A stretch of 64,000 bases of DNA from Casuarina equisetifolia. Taxonomy: Eukaryota > Streptophyta > Magnoliopsida > Fagales > Casuarinaceae. The stretch lies in contig CM052357.1 in NCBI GenBank assembly GCA_028551475.1, positions 14,741,931 through 14,805,930 on the forward strand, in the 5' to 3' direction. Below the pieces are notes generated by a model, which did no database searches, was not told where the DNA came from, and worked only from the letters and a program-made list of their open reading frames with translations. Numbering within the stretch: position 1 is the first letter of the stretch; each line of letters opens with the position of its first letter. Positions 1 to 10,913 of this stretch are shown here, piece after piece. The position numbers and the translations under genes were made by a program.

Positions 1-1
1 T

Positions 2-440
2 CTCAATAAAACACATCAACACATGATTTTCAATAGTGCCTACCACTTTCTTGGAAATATGCTTGTTTCTTGGTATTCTAAGAAGCAAAACAGTGTGACA
101 TTATCCTTTACTGAGGCTAAATATATTGTTCCTACTAGTTGTTGTGCTCAAAGTTTGTGGATGAAACAACAATTAGAGGACTATGGCATTAGTTCTTTAA
201 ACGTCCCATTAAAATGTGATAACACTAGTTCTATAAATTTAACAAAGAATCCTATACAACACTTCAAAACCAAGCATACTGAAATTTGGCATCATTTCAT
301 TAGGGATCATATGTAGAAAAAGGACATTACACTTGAGTTTGTGTATATTGATCAACAATTGGTTGATATTCTCACTAAGCCATTGGATAAAGAAAGATTT
401 ATACTCTCTAGAGAGAGCTTGGCATGTTATTACTTGCATA
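2..440 (+). pseudogene. SIRE-like copia element N: 3' end of pol (RNase H), broken
   Basis: This is the C-terminal part of a Ty1/copia polyprotein, the RNase H that degrades the RNA strand during reverse transcription. The readable protein has the family signatures YHFLGNMLVSWYSKKQNSV, SLWMKQQLEDYGI, KCDNTSSINLTKNPIQH and QQLVDILTKPLDKERF. The frame is interrupted by a TAG at about 314-316, just after IRDHM. A one-base loss near 400 (three Ts where the sister copy P has four) shifts the frame before the expected C-terminus YTLQRELGM. The 5' remainder of the element lies left of the window. The same protein is seen in P, X, Y and V. It is a dead fragment; the family call is secure and the SIRE lineage is inferred. 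Confidence 0.9.
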
Positions 441-914
441 TATTTCTTGAATATGCTTTGTCTTGCTCTACTATATTGTATCTTTTTATTTTACACCCGA
501 GCACTTACTTTAAGGCGAAGCAATGTGCACCCGAATCTACTAATAAGGTCAATAATCTCTCATTCTTAGCTTTTCTTCTTACTATTTATCACTTTACTTT
601 GACATATTATTTTTTCTTATGACAAAAAGGGGGAGAAAGAGAGTATTTAGTACATGAATGAATGTTCCATTATGACTTATAGTGTAGAAAGTGGAATAAC
701 TCTCTGGTACCCTTATGAATGATTCTTATATAATGTTTTGAAAACTATATTGCCATAATTAAATGTCACATACATCAATTATATAGCTGAACACGAACAT
801 GTTATATCTAGAATACAAATCATGATCACTTAGATGATAACATGTGATATATTGTATGTGCTATTATATATGCTCACACTATGTAAATTTTGCCATCTTG
901 AAAAAGGGGGATAT
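441..914 (+). other. 3' untranslated region and polypurine tract of element N
   Basis: This non-coding tail lies between pol and the 3' LTR. It contains two purine-rich blocks: a GACAAAAAGGGGGAGAAAG-type block near 620-640 and the polypurine tract AAAAAGGGGGATAT at about 900-914, which abuts the LTR start TGTTGGAAAA. Such paired AAAGGGGGAGA blocks are known downstream of pol in SIRE/Opie-type elements, where the second primes plus-strand synthesis. Equivalent tails follow pol in P (15936-16451), Y (58024-58500) and X (60206-60779). No env-like ORF is visible in it. Confidence 0.75.
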
Positions 915-935
915 TGTTGGAAAAAGATGTGTTTT

Positions 936-1240
936 GATTGTTTCAGTTGTAAGCAGAGTTTTTTTTCCATATAATAGAAACGCCAAAGTTGTGTGATCAA
1001 CTTTTGCATCCTTTATCCAATTCTTGTCAGGGATTGGTCCTTGACTGGTGGCGTTGCCTTTACGTCTTAAAGATTATTGGTATTTATCTTTTGTTTTTGT
1101 TATTCATATTTTCATTTTTTTTTCTTTCCTTCTTACCAAACACTCACTTTTCCCACAAAAAACCTAAAAACAACAAAAAAATGATTTTTACATATTTTCT
1201 TAACTCGAGCTCGCTTAAACCCACCATAAGATTCGCATCA
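936..1240 (+). repeat. 5' LTR of Q, left-truncated
   Basis: It matches 3056-3359 nearly base for base, from TTTCAGTTGTAAGCAGAG to the terminal GCATCA at 1235-1240. The U3 half present in the 3' copy (2610-3055) is missing here. It is followed at 1243 by the primer site. Confidence 0.8.
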
Positions 1241-1242
1241 AG

Positions 1243-1260
1243 TGGTAATTAGAGCCTAGG
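1243..1260 (+). promoter_or_regulatory. Primer binding site of Q, initiator-Met tRNA type, decayed
   Basis: TGGTAATTAGAGCCTAGG lies two bases after the LTR end. It resembles the plant consensus TGGTATCAGAGC, and R has the better preserved TGGTATCAAAGCTAGG at the same place. Confidence 0.65.
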
Positions 1261-1288
1261 TTATTCTTATGAGTGAGCTCTCCTCAAG

Positions 1289-1760
1289 ATGTTTAATTTG
1301 AGTAGCAATTTTTCATCGCATTATCGTGGCCATTATTCACCAATTCCACCATGGGAAGTTGGAAACAAAATTTTATCGCTTGAGCTAAGCGAGGTAAAGG
1401 AGCAACTTTCTAACGTCGTCAAGAAGTTGCAAGCCTTTTGCCAAGGCAACCAAGATGAAAGAGAGCAGAGGAGGAGGAGGCCAGATGATGATAGCTTGCA
1501 TGTGAAGATCCCAGAATTTAAAGGTACTCTTGATCCCAATATTTTATTGATTGGCTATGTCACATTGAAAGGGTATTTGAGCTCCAAGCATATGATGATA
1601 AGAAGAAATATAAGGTTGCTGTTCTTCATCTCAAAGAATTTGCTTCTTTGTGATGAGAGAATATTAAGAAATAAAGAGAACGAGATGGAAAGAAAAAGGT
1701 CCGTTCGTGGGAGAAATTGAAGAAGCTACTTAAAAGGTGCTTTTTGCCTAAAGATTTCAA
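1289..1760 (+). pseudogene. Ty3/gypsy gag of element Q, frameshifted
   Basis: Gag forms the virus-like particle. From the ATG at 1289 the protein reads through a coiled, charged N-terminal part (SLELSEVKEQLSNVVKKL) and then RRRRPDDDSLHVKIPEFKG, the start of the retrotransposon gag core. After LDPN one base is missing compared with R (which has LDPNDFIDWL), so the frame is lost; the rest of the core (ILHLKE..SLW.E, then W.KLKKLL) is still recognisable in another frame up to about 1760. No zinc knuckle is seen. Upstream is the primer site, downstream the accessory frame shared with R. Confidence 0.75.
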
Positions 1761-1929
1761 ACAAGACCAGGTTGACATGTGCAAGATGAATAGATGTCGA
1801 AGCCAAAACCCACGATGTAACCAAAAGAAAGATTGCACTATAATAGATTCCAAGTACCAATAGCAAAACAACTACAATTATTACAAGGAAGACTATGATA
1901 TATGGATAAAAGAGTGGTATGGGAGAGAA

Positions 1930-2609
1930 GCTTCATCGAAGAAAGCCATAGAAGTTGTTTAAGTAGAAGAAACAAAGTCAACAGAAGTAGAACCAAAAGA
2001 TTTGGATTTACCAAAGCTAGTGGTGTTGGCAAAGAAAGATGAGGACCTAGAAAGTTTGAATCTTTTGGAAATTGAGGCACCAATAACTATGAATGCAAAT
2101 CCAAAGTGCTTGGATCCTCTAAAGCAAGATGTGCCGCCTGAAAAGGAGATAGATCCAAGAAGTTTAGATTTACCAAAGCATGAGATATTACCAAACAAGG
2201 CAAAGGAAGAAATTTTGTTAGAAGAAACACAAGGTTTCATCCAAGACTTGAAGAATTCAGAGACACTAAGCATGAACAGTGGTTTCCTTTGTGGGTTTGT
2301 ATTGTCAAATCATAAGAAGACGACATGTCAATAACAATTACCAAGACTTTTCAATGCTATTGATGAAGGTGTTACTACAACATTCCATAACTTCAACTAC
2401 TTGTTTGGATCATATTGTTGCTCAGGTTGTAAACTTCCATCCAAGCAGTATGGTAGTTTGCCATTTATTTGTGAACCAACACACTTGGGTAGGCCGCTAG
2501 AGTTAAAGATTGATTTGTGTGCACAAACTTGGATTATGGATCTAGGGAGTGATAAAACCCAAAGCAGCAATCAAGATTTGAGGATAAATCTTTGTCAAGA
2601 AGGGGAGAT
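1930..2609 (+). pseudogene. Accessory reading frame of Q, function unknown
   Basis: A reading frame with acidic, lysine-rich, degenerate repeats (LDLPKLVVLAKK, LDLPKHEILPNKAKEE) runs to a TAA near 2332. After a frame change it continues with FNAIDEG, CKLPSKQYGSLPFICEPTH and LCAQTWIMD up to the polypurine tract. R has the same protein in the same order (11830-12643), which suggests selection or recent shared ancestry. I recognise no known domain. It occupies the place of pol. It could be a captured host fragment or a decayed gag extension; Q and R together show it was part of the element that moved. Confidence 0.55.
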
Positions 2610-3359
2610 TGATGTGGATGCACTTAAGGCCCAATATCATGATTTCCAACATCAAGGAATTGAAAGTCCAAAATATAATCCAATGGGTCCAAGAAGGCCA
2701 AGGTTGAAGAAGCAGCCCAAGAATATTCATAGCATCTTTACAGGCTTTAATATAGGGGGGTTTCCTAAATAATTGTTGAGTCCTTAATTTCTTAGGTTTA
2801 ATTTATTGTTTGAGAATATTTCATTTTATTTGGTTTTCCTTAATTGTCTAGGTTCCTGATTTATATGGGTTTCCATACTTGTCAGATTTCTGATTTGTTT
2901 AGGATTCCTTATTTATCAAAATCCAGATTTGTTAAGACTTCCTTAATTATAAGGATTCTTGATTTATCAGGATCCTTTTAGAATTAGGTTTTAAGGATTC
3001 CTGATTTACCAGGATCCTTCTAGAATTAGGTTTAGCTGTCTATTTAAAGGGAGCATTGTTTCAGTTGTAAGCAGAGTTTTTTTCTAAATAATAGAAACCC
3101 CAAAGTTGTGTGATCAACTTTTGCATCCTTTATCCAATTCTTGCCAGGGATTGGTGGTGGTCCTTGATTGGTGGCGTTGCCTTTATGTCTTGGAGATTAT
3201 TGGCATCTATCTTTTATTTTTGTTATTCATATTTTCATTTTTTTTCTTTCCTCCTTACCAAACACTCACTTTTCCCATAGAAAACCCAAAAACACCAAAA
3301 AAATGATTTTTACATATTTTCTTAACCTGAGCTCCCTCAAGCCCATAAGATTTGCATTA
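2610..3359 (+). repeat. 3' LTR of Q
   Basis: It starts TGATGTGGATGC right after the polypurine tract AAGAAGGGGAGAT (2597-2609) and ends GCATTA at 3359, where the 5' copy has GCATCA. It holds a 42-bp direct duplication (2951-2992 and 2993-3034) built on GGATTCYTGATTTAYCAGGATCC, and a TATTTAAA box at 3041-3048. It is about 750 bp, compared with about 715 bp in R. Confidence 0.8.
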
Positions 3360-3608
3360 GTTGGTTGTATATAATATTTGTATAAATGTTTTTCATATGA
3401 TTATGTGCAATATTGAACATCAAGGAAGTAAAAGGTGTGCAAATTATAATATCAATAAATGATATTATAAAGTAGTCAGGTTCCTATATTCCTTTATTAA
3501 TCAACTTCACACAATACTTAAAGAAGTATTTTTTATGAAATAAAAGCTAAAAGGATATCTATTTATTTTGAGAAAAATGATACTTGTTTTGATGTGCTTG
3601 TAGGTACA

Positions 3609-3635
3609 TGATAACTCTATTTTATATAGAGTTAT
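3609..3635. promoter_or_regulatory. Terminal hairpin of Athila-like LTRs (representative)
   Basis: Starting two bases inside the LTR, ATAACTCTAT and ATAGAGTTAT form a 10-bp stem with a 5-base loop. The same structure is at 8391-8415, 27340 onward and 43181 onward, and at the ends of minus-strand LTRs near 20102-20126; B's right LTR has a weakened form near 32884-32907. Confidence 0.8.
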
Positions 3636-5306
3636 TGTTATTATTTTAGGTTATATTTAATATAATTTTTATTAAATTATATTTATATTTAATGATAATT
3701 ATGTATATTTTGTTATTTTATGCAACAAACCCAAAAGAGAAGAAAAAGAAGAAAAAGAAGCAATAAATCATGAAAAATGTTCATTATTTATCATACCACT
3801 TATCTATGAAGCACGTGAGATCCTTGACAAAGAAAAAGAAGGAAAAGAGAGGAAACACGTGGGGCTTATGTAGAAGAATTGATGAAGGTGAACGTGAATT
3901 ATATGGAACGGGAAAGAAAAAGGCTTTGGTGAAAGGAGGAAGCCTGGACGGAAGAGAAGGAAGGAGAGAAACGGGAAAAGAAAGAGAATCAGAGGCAAGC
4001 GGCTTCTCCTTTGCCGAAAAATCAGAGCCTACGCGTGACAGCGCGGGACTTTGAGAATGTGCAACGGTTCAACGAAAGCCGATCGTTCTTGTGTTCTTTT
4101 CTAGCGAAGGAGAAAGTTTTTCGACGACCCACTTGATTCTGGAAATTTCTAAACATTTTCTGACCAGATTTGAGGAGATTTCAGCAAGGAGGGAATAGAT
4201 CCGGTGATTAGTAGCAGTTTCGCGGTAATTTCTGGCGACATTTGGTGAACGCCGTGAGTGGGTGATTTTTGGCGAAATTGTCTTGTTCCGGTGATTTTCC
4301 AGCAGATCTACTTGATCTTTCGGTAGATCTACATTTTGGAGCTCAGATCTGACTTTCTGTTAAGGACGGCACGTGGCGGAGGACAACGGCGCGTGGCGGC
4401 TGAACGGCGGCGCGTTTCATCAGAGCGTGTCAGTGCATGCAATAGCGCGTGAGGGCGCGTCTCAGCTCATTTTTCATCCCGTTTTACAAACAGCTTCTCT
4501 CCTCCTCCTGATGTACAAATTTGTACAATTTGTTTTGTGATTTGAAGACATTTAGTGACAGCTTTAATGTTTCTAAATTGTAGAATATTTTGTTCACGTT
4601 TTTGCACTGATTTAGTTTATGTAAATATGTTGTTTTAGTTTAGTTTGTTAGAACTACAACGGAACTTAATTATAACGTATGAATGTGATTATTTAGGCTT
4701 TGTGAGATATTTTATGAATGTGAAGTTGCATATTATAGAGCTTAATGCTTTTAGGTGATTAGCTACCACTTAATTGATATGATTTGCATGTTTGAGACCG
4801 ACAGGAGATAGCATGCAGTTGCTACATGTAATTTGCAACCATAGAGTAATATGGATAGAGATATACCATATGATTTGTGTGGTTTTAGGTGTAAACTAGA
4901 ATATTCACAAATCTTAATGCACTTGGTTCATTTAATTCATATGCAGACTCACAGTGAATTAATGAGCTAAGTAGGTTTGCTATACCTAGACATAGGATAG
5001 TGAACAAGTTAGGAAATTCTGCCATCACATAAGTAGAATTAATCTCACTAACATGAATGATCTACATTCGTATTTAGTAATTAGGTGAAATTGGACGCTC
5101 TAGCATCTTTGGTTATTCAAGTTTAGGTTAAATTTAGTTATTTAGTTCATGTTTTATCACTTTGATTTGCTAGATAAACTTTAGGAACTATTCATCGTTA
5201 GTAATTAGTTAGTTTAGTAAACACTAGTCTTCGTGGGACGATACTCATACTTATCATTATATTACTTGTTCGACATGTACACTTGCATGTAGAATTTCTC
5301 CGAACA
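3609..5306 (+). repeat. 5' LTR of element A
   Basis: This is a 1698-bp LTR from TGATAACTC to CCGAACA. Its first 27 bases form a perfect hairpin (arms ATAACTCTAT at 3611-3620 and ATAGAGTTAT at 3626-3635). A GA-rich block (3735-3980) could encode a short basic peptide, but this looks incidental. The segment 4340-4460 is locally GC-rich with repeated GGCGCGT-like words. It pairs along its whole length with 8389-10045. Confidence 0.93.
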
Positions 5307-5312
5307 AGTTTT

Positions 5313-5330
5313 TGGCGCTGTTGCTAGGGA
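5313..5330 (+). promoter_or_regulatory. Primer binding site of element A, tRNA-Asp type
   Basis: TGGCGCTGTTGCTAGGGA lies six bases after the LTR. It differs by C-to-T or G-to-A changes from TGGCGCCGTTGCCGGGGA, the site complementary to the 3' end of tRNA-Asp used by Athila-type elements. Element B has TGGTGCCATTGCCGAGGA at the same place. Confidence 0.85.
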
Positions 5331-5429
5331 TTGGTTGTTTTACTGTTGATTAATATTAATACCGAATAGCTTCTTAGTTTAATCTAGCTTTTATTGCTTT
5401 TATTTCACTTTATTTTTATTATCTTACAG

Positions 5430-6451
5430 ATGGAGAACAATGATGGTTCACGTAGACTCTGAAGAGACTATGCTGCACCAGCATTTTGATTGCCACATCA
5501 AGCTTTCAAAGGCCTGAAAGTCAAGCAAACTACTTTGAGATCGAGCTGGCACATAATGTAAATACCCTCGCAGACTCACGTGCCGAATGGGAAGTGTTCT
5601 TGATGAATAGATTTTGTGAATTTTGTAGTGGAGCACATAAGAGCACGGAATGTCAAGTAGGTAACCCCTATATTCATTATAATGATTATGCTAATTTTGT
5701 TGGAATTCCTAGTAGGTCACAAAATGATTATTACTCCAACTCGTACAATCCGGAATGGTACAACCATCAAACTTGTACATGGAGTAATCCAAATGAGAAG
5801 AGACCACAACCAACATTTTGGCAAATAGAAGAGGTTAAACCTAACTTAGAGGAAATGATCAACAAGATGGCCAGCACCTCACAAAAAATTACAAAGAGGA
5901 TGGAAGCAAGTTTTGATAGACAAGAAGCTTCCTTCCAAAGATTAGAGGGGCAAATGAGTCAGTTGATTAGCATGATCTCAGAGAGTCAAGAGGGTCCTTT
6001 GCCTAGCGAAGTGGAGAAAAGCCCTATGGATACCGCGGAGGCAATAACCCTAACATGTGGCAACCAAGTAGGAGAAGAGGATGTTGACAATGAAATTTTT
6101 GAAGAAATATATAAAGATGTCAGCATGCAACCTGAGGAGGCACCAAGGAACAACCTTGTTCTAGCAATTCATGAGTCCTTTATGCCTCTAACTCCATCTA
6201 CCCAAAGATTCCAGCAACGCATTAAAGATAAGCAGTTTTTGGAATTCCTTGATATATCTTTAAAACTACACATTAACATTCCTTTTGCAGATACTCCAAT
6301 TCAAATACCTAGTTGTGAAGAATTTTTGAAAAAGATACTAGAGAACAAAAGGAAGCTGGAAATATATGAGACAGTTGTGCTGATCGAAGAATGCACAACC
6401 ATCAAACGACATAAACTGTCTCTGAAACTATTGGAGTTCCATCCTCCTTGA
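5430..6451 (+). pseudogene. Athila/Tat-like gag of element A with its capsid core deleted
   Basis: The probable start is the ATG at 5430 (MENNDGSRR), broken by a stop near 5460. Compared with B, the whole capsid core is missing: sequence jumps near 5545 from the AFKGLKVKQTTLRSSW-type segment to the pre-knuckle segment. The remainder is open from 5486 to 6451: zinc knuckle CEFCSGAHKSTEC (C-x2-C-x3-H-x4-C), a QNDYYSNSYNPEW motif, a coiled-coil-like stretch (MEASFDRQEASFQRLEGQMSQ), then the pre-protease segment (PFADTPIQIPSCEEFLKKIL, KRKLEIYETVVLIEE). It stops at KLLEFHPP, where autonomous relatives continue into protease. Confidence 0.85.
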
Positions 6452-8388
6452 GCAATGTGGAGGATAGTTTGGCTGAAAACTATAAAGCAAGTGCTTCTTG
6501 GGAGGTAACCCAAGTATTATGGTCATTTAGTTAGAAATATTTTGTTAGCAGTTTGGTTAGAAGGCTGTCACCATATGCTTATCACAGCTCCATTTTGAAA
6601 ACTTGCAATTAGGGGAGTTTTCCTTGTTCTTTCCTTACTATTGCTTTATTTTCTTTTATCATTGAGGAGAATGCTTCATTTAAGTTTGGGGGTGTTGCTG
6701 CTATTGTTGGAAGTGTGTTGTTTTGTTGGGTTGTGTGGGAGGTTGTGTTATGGTAGTTATAGGTGTATTGGAAGTATATTAGTAGTTTATTGGAAGTGTT
6801 TTCTATTGTCTTGGAAATGTTTGTTGGAAGTTTTAGTGTTAAAATTTTCTACTTTGTGTTAGAAAGTCTATTTTTTTTATGTAAAATCTTTTTCTTGTGT
6901 TGGACCATGATTTCTATGATTGGATACTTTATTGTGCATTCTTGGCAATTCTTAGGGAGATGTAGATTTTGTTCAAACTTGCAATTGTGGTATGATGTAA
7001 GGGTGATTCTGATTATGTTGATTCACTTATTGAGCACTAAAAGTCTGCATTTTCTTGAAATTGTGTATATCTCTAAAGAACATTTATGTGAAGTGTGTGA
7101 TTTTCTTGGATCTCACTCAGATCTTAGAATTTGCTTGATTTCCTCTTGAGATGAAATCCTAGGTTGCATCTAATTGAGAAAATGATTTAGGCCATCTTTG
7201 GATCGATTGAGCCTTTCAAGCTAACCTTATTTACTTATCCCCAGTCACCCCGCTGAGCCTTGTTCTTATCTTGATTTTGTTGAATGACACCTGTAAATAT
7301 ATCTTTGAGCCTTTTGATCAATTTATCCTATTGTCCTATTTCCATGAACATATTGACTTCTGGTGTGTAGAAGTTTATTTAAGCATAAGAGAAGTCGAGG
7401 GAAAGGATGTAGTATGATTGATTGCAATGATTGTGTGTGGTACAGCTTGTAAATGCAAATGCAAATGAAAAAAAAAATTGAAAAAAAAGGAAAGAAAAAG
7501 AAAAGCATTTGCTAGATCTTATTCTCTTTTGTTAGATTCAAGCTACATAGTTCTTTAAAGGAGATTTTTGAGCATTATTATTGAATATCATTGATAAGAG
7601 AGGATTGATGTGGCTATATGTGTAAATGCTTTTATTTTTGCTTTGTCATTGCACACATGATTGTGGCTTTTAGATATTGTCAAAGTATGATTGGAAAAGA
7701 ATGAATGAGACTAAGTGGTGGTAGATAGATCATCTTCATGGAGTAAAAAGGTGGAAAGGGGCTATTTTGATGAGATCGTAGAAAGTAATGTGTTCATGGG
7801 TTGTTTGAGCTTAAATGACTTATCTTACCTTTAACCCAGCCTTACATTACAAGCTTATAAAAGTCCTATTGATTCTTGATTAGATGATTGGCCTACATTA
7901 GTGGAGAGATGAATGAAAAGCAAACCTATGAGGTTCAGTTAAAGATTTTAAGAGGTTACATATTAATGTGAATCTATTTGGAGTGCATGCAATTGAGACA
8001 AAATGTAGACTCACACACACACACACACGTGGTTGACATAGTTACGAGTCTATCTTACCTTATAAACCAATTGCATTGTTTGGATGAAAGTTATATTTTT
8101 CTTTGAATTGTTAAGTTAAACAATTATGGAAAATATTATGAAAGGATTGGTTGTATATGTGTTTTGTTCTTTTGCTCAAGGACGAGCAAAATTTTAAGTT
8201 TGGGGGTGTGGCATTGTTGTTTTGGAATATCATAGAGTGATTGGTGGTGTTGTTAGAATATGTTGCTTAGTGTTTTTTTTTTATGTGTAATTTCTTGTGC
8301 TTTTTGTGTAAAAATTTTTTTATGTTACCATAATGTTTTGTTTAGAGTTTTTGCTTGAGGACGAGCAAAATGTTAAGTTTGGGGGTAT
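6452..8388 (+). other. Non-coding tail and polypurine tract of element A
   Basis: No gene is seen in these 1.9 kb. It starts with GGGAGGTAACCCAAGT (6500-6515), a word typical of the region after pol in Athila/Tat elements, so the missing part is pol itself. Three copies of an AAGTTTGGGGGT motif occur at about 6684, 8197 and 8376. The last (AAGTTTGGGGGTAT) abuts the 3' LTR and is the working polypurine tract; the last two are each preceded by GGACGAGCAAAAT. A (CA)n run lies at 8012-8028 and an A-rich run at 7468-7505. B carries the counterpart on the minus strand. Confidence 0.8.
8012..8028. repeat. (CA)n microsatellite
   Basis: An uninterrupted CA dinucleotide run of about eight units lies within the non-coding tail of element A. 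B does not show it at the matching place. Confidence 0.9.
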
Positions 8389-10045
8389 TGATAACTCTAT
8401 TTTATATAGAGTTATTGTTATTATTTTAGGTTATATTTAATATAATTTTTATTAAATTATATTTATATTTAATGATAATTATGTATATTTTGTTATTTTA
8501 TGCAGCAAACCCTAAAGAGAAGAAAAAGAAGAAAAAAAAGCAATAAATCATGAAAAATGTTCATTATTTATCATACCACTTATCTATGAAGCATGTGAGA
8601 TCCTTGACAAAGAAAAAGAAGGAAAAGAGAGGAAACACGTGGGGCTTATGTAGAAGAATTATTGATGAAGGTGAACGTGAATTATATGGAACAGGAAAGA
8701 AAAAGGCTTTGGTGAAAGGAGGAAGCCCGGACGGAAGAGAAGGAAGGAGAGAAATAGAGGCGAGTGGCTTCTCCTTCCCTGAAAAATTAGAGCCTACACG
8801 CGACAGCGCGGGACTTTGAGAACGTACAGTGGTTCCACGAAAGTTGACCGTTCTTGCGTTCTTTTCCGGTGAAGGAGAAAGTTTTTCAACGACCCACTTG
8901 ATTCTGGCAATTTCTGAACATTTTCTGACCAGATCTGAGGAGATTTCAGCAAAGAAGGAATAGATCCAGTGATTAGTAGCAGTTTCATGGTAATTTCCGA
9001 CGACATTCGGCGAAATTGTCTTGTTCTAGTGATTTTCCAGCAGATCTACTTGATCTTTCGGTAGATCTACATTTTGGAGCTCAGATTTGACTTTCTGTTA
9101 AGGATGGCACGTGGCGGCGGACAATGGCGCATGGCGGCTGAACGGCGGCGCGTTTCACCGGAGCGTGTCAGCACATGCAATAGCGCGTGAGGGTGCGTCT
9201 CGGCTCGTTTTTCATCTTGTTTTACAGACAGCTTTTTCTCGTCCTCCTGATGTGCAGATTTGTGCAATTTGTTTTGTGATTTGAAGACATTTGGTGATAG
9301 CTTTAATATTTCTAAATTGCAGAATATTTTGTTCACGTTTTTACACTAATTTATTTTATGTAAATTTGTTGTTTTAGTTTAGTGTTTTAGAGCTACGATG
9401 GAACTTAATTATAATGTATGAATGTAATTATTTAGGCTTTGTGAGATATTTTATGAATGTGAAGTTGCATATTACAGAGCTTAATGCTTTTAGATGATTA
9501 GCTACCACTTAATTGATATGATTTGCATGTTTGAGACCGACAGGAGATAGCATGCAATTGTTTCATGTAATTTGCAACCATAGAGTAATATGGATAGAGA
9601 TATACCATATGATTTGTGTGGTTTTAGGTGCAAACTAGAATATTCACAAATCTTAATGCACTTGGTTCATTTAAATCATATGCAGACTCACAGTGAATTA
9701 ATGAGCTAAGTAGGTTTACTATACCTAGACATAGGATAGTGAACAAGTTAGGAAATTCTGCCATCACATAAGTAGAATTAATCTCACTAACATGAATGAT
9801 CTACATTCATATTTAGTAATTAGGTGAAATCGGACGCTCTAGCATCTTTGGTTATTCAAGTTTAGGTTAAATTTAGTTATTTAGTTCATGTTTTATCACT
9901 TTGATTTGCTAGATAAACTTTAGGAACTATTCATCGTTAGTAATTAGTTAGTTTAGTAAACACTAGTCTTCGTGGGACGATACTCATACTTATCATTATA
10001 TTACTTGTTCGACATGTACACTTGCATGTAGAATTTCACCGAACA
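8389..10045 (+). repeat. 3' LTR of element A
   Basis: This is the 1657-bp partner of 3609-5306, with the same terminal hairpin (8391-8415) and the same end CCGAACA. It differs by scattered substitutions and a few small indels (for example a shorter GA-rich block near 8750 and a shorter stretch near 9005), so the insertion is not very recent. Confidence 0.93.
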
Positions 10046-10108
10046 GTACACATGTATCAAGGATCATAAATCACACTTTGCTCTAATATTTATTGAAGCT
10101 TAGATCAT

Positions 10109-10825
10109 TGATGTGGGAGCAATTATGCCAATCTACGCTAATGGCTCAACCAATATGTTGCGTGTCTTAACAAGTAGATGTTTGGGCCACAACATGGTCC
10201 AATGGGTCCAAGAAGCCCAAACTTGAAGGGCATCCCATAAATTTTCTAGGAATTTTGATATGTTTAGGACTCTTTAACTACTATTTTAGGATTCTTAAAT
10301 CATCAAGGTTCTTAATCATCTAGGATTTTCTTATTTGTTAAGATCCTTGATTTGTTAGAATCTTATCCCTAATTTGTTGAGATCCTATCCTTGATTTGTT
10401 GGGATCTTGATTTGATTAGATCTTTTATTTCCTTGATTTTAGGGATCTTAGATCCTATGTAGAATTAGGTTTTAAGTATTTTGAATCCTTCTAGCATTAG
10501 GTTTAGTCATCTATTTAAAGAGAGTTTTATTTCAGTTGTAAGGAAAACCTTATAAAAACTTTTGAAAAACCCCTTTGAGGTCAAAAAGAATTTTGTTTTT
10601 CTTTTTAAGCTTTGCCTTTTTAAATTTCATGCTCTTACTTTCTAGCCTTTTACATTCTAGTTATTTCAATTCTTGCATTTAAATTACCATCTTTACATTT
10701 CAGTAGTTTGTTTTCCAATCTCTACCTTTCTTACACTTCAGATTTCTACAATTTCTAGTTGTTATTCCTTGCTAGTTTCTCTATAATCCAAAAGTTCACT
10801 CCATTGCCCATCACAAAATGTATCA
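10109..10825 (+). repeat. 5' LTR of R
   Basis: It runs from TGATGTGGGAGC to TGTATCA. U3 contains a run of degenerate repeats on the theme GATTTGTTRGGATCYT (10310-10500) and a TATTTAAA box at 10512-10519. It pairs with 12644-13351. Confidence 0.9.
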
Positions 10826-10827
10826 AG

Positions 10828-10840
10828 TGGTATCAAAGCT
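10828..10840 (+). promoter_or_regulatory. Primer binding site of R, initiator-Met tRNA type
   Basis: TGGTATCAAAGCT lies two bases after the LTR end. It has one mismatch to the plant consensus TGGTATCAGAGC. Confidence 0.85.
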
Positions 10841-10913
10841 AGGTTTTGGTGAGTAAGTTATTCTAATAGATCTATTTATCTCATCAATCTAAATTTATTT
10901 GATAGCATCACCA

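Larger units (their letters stand above)
936..3359 (+). mobile_element. Ty3/gypsy non-autonomous element Q (gag plus accessory ORF, no pol)
   Basis: Q has LTR copies at both ends (936-1240, lacking its 5' part, and 2610-3359), an initiator-Met-type primer site, a gag start, and an accessory reading frame ending at a polypurine tract. No protease, RT, RNase H or integrase can be read. It is the sister of R (10109-13351), which shares gag, the accessory frame and the LTR. The left LTR begins in the middle of the LTR as judged by R, and roughly ten bases of N's LTR are also missing there, so a deletion at the left junction has removed the TSD. Confidence 0.8.
3609..10045 (+). mobile_element. Athila/Tat-like Ty3/gypsy gag-only element A (complete, non-autonomous)
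   Basis: Both LTRs (3609-5306 and 8389-10045) begin TGATAACTC and end CCGAACA. The element is flanked by the perfect 5-bp TSD GTACA (3604-3608 and 10046-10050). Inside are a tRNA-Asp-type primer site, a shortened gag, a long non-coding tail and a polypurine tract. No pol domain exists. Elements B (27867-32909) and D (34163-35711) have the same plan and the same gag C-terminus, so this is a transposing pol-less family and not one broken copy. A sits in the LTR of N. Confidence 0.92.

Noticed and set aside
3770..4054. Basic open frame of about 94 codons in both LTRs of element A (also 8550-8819)
   Set aside because: It lies in a GA-rich block of a non-coding LTR; its presence in both copies only reflects LTR identity, and the frame differs in length between them.
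6641..7149. Hydrophobic frames after gag of element A
   Set aside because: They lie in the T-rich non-coding tail after gag and have no counterpart as open frames in B.
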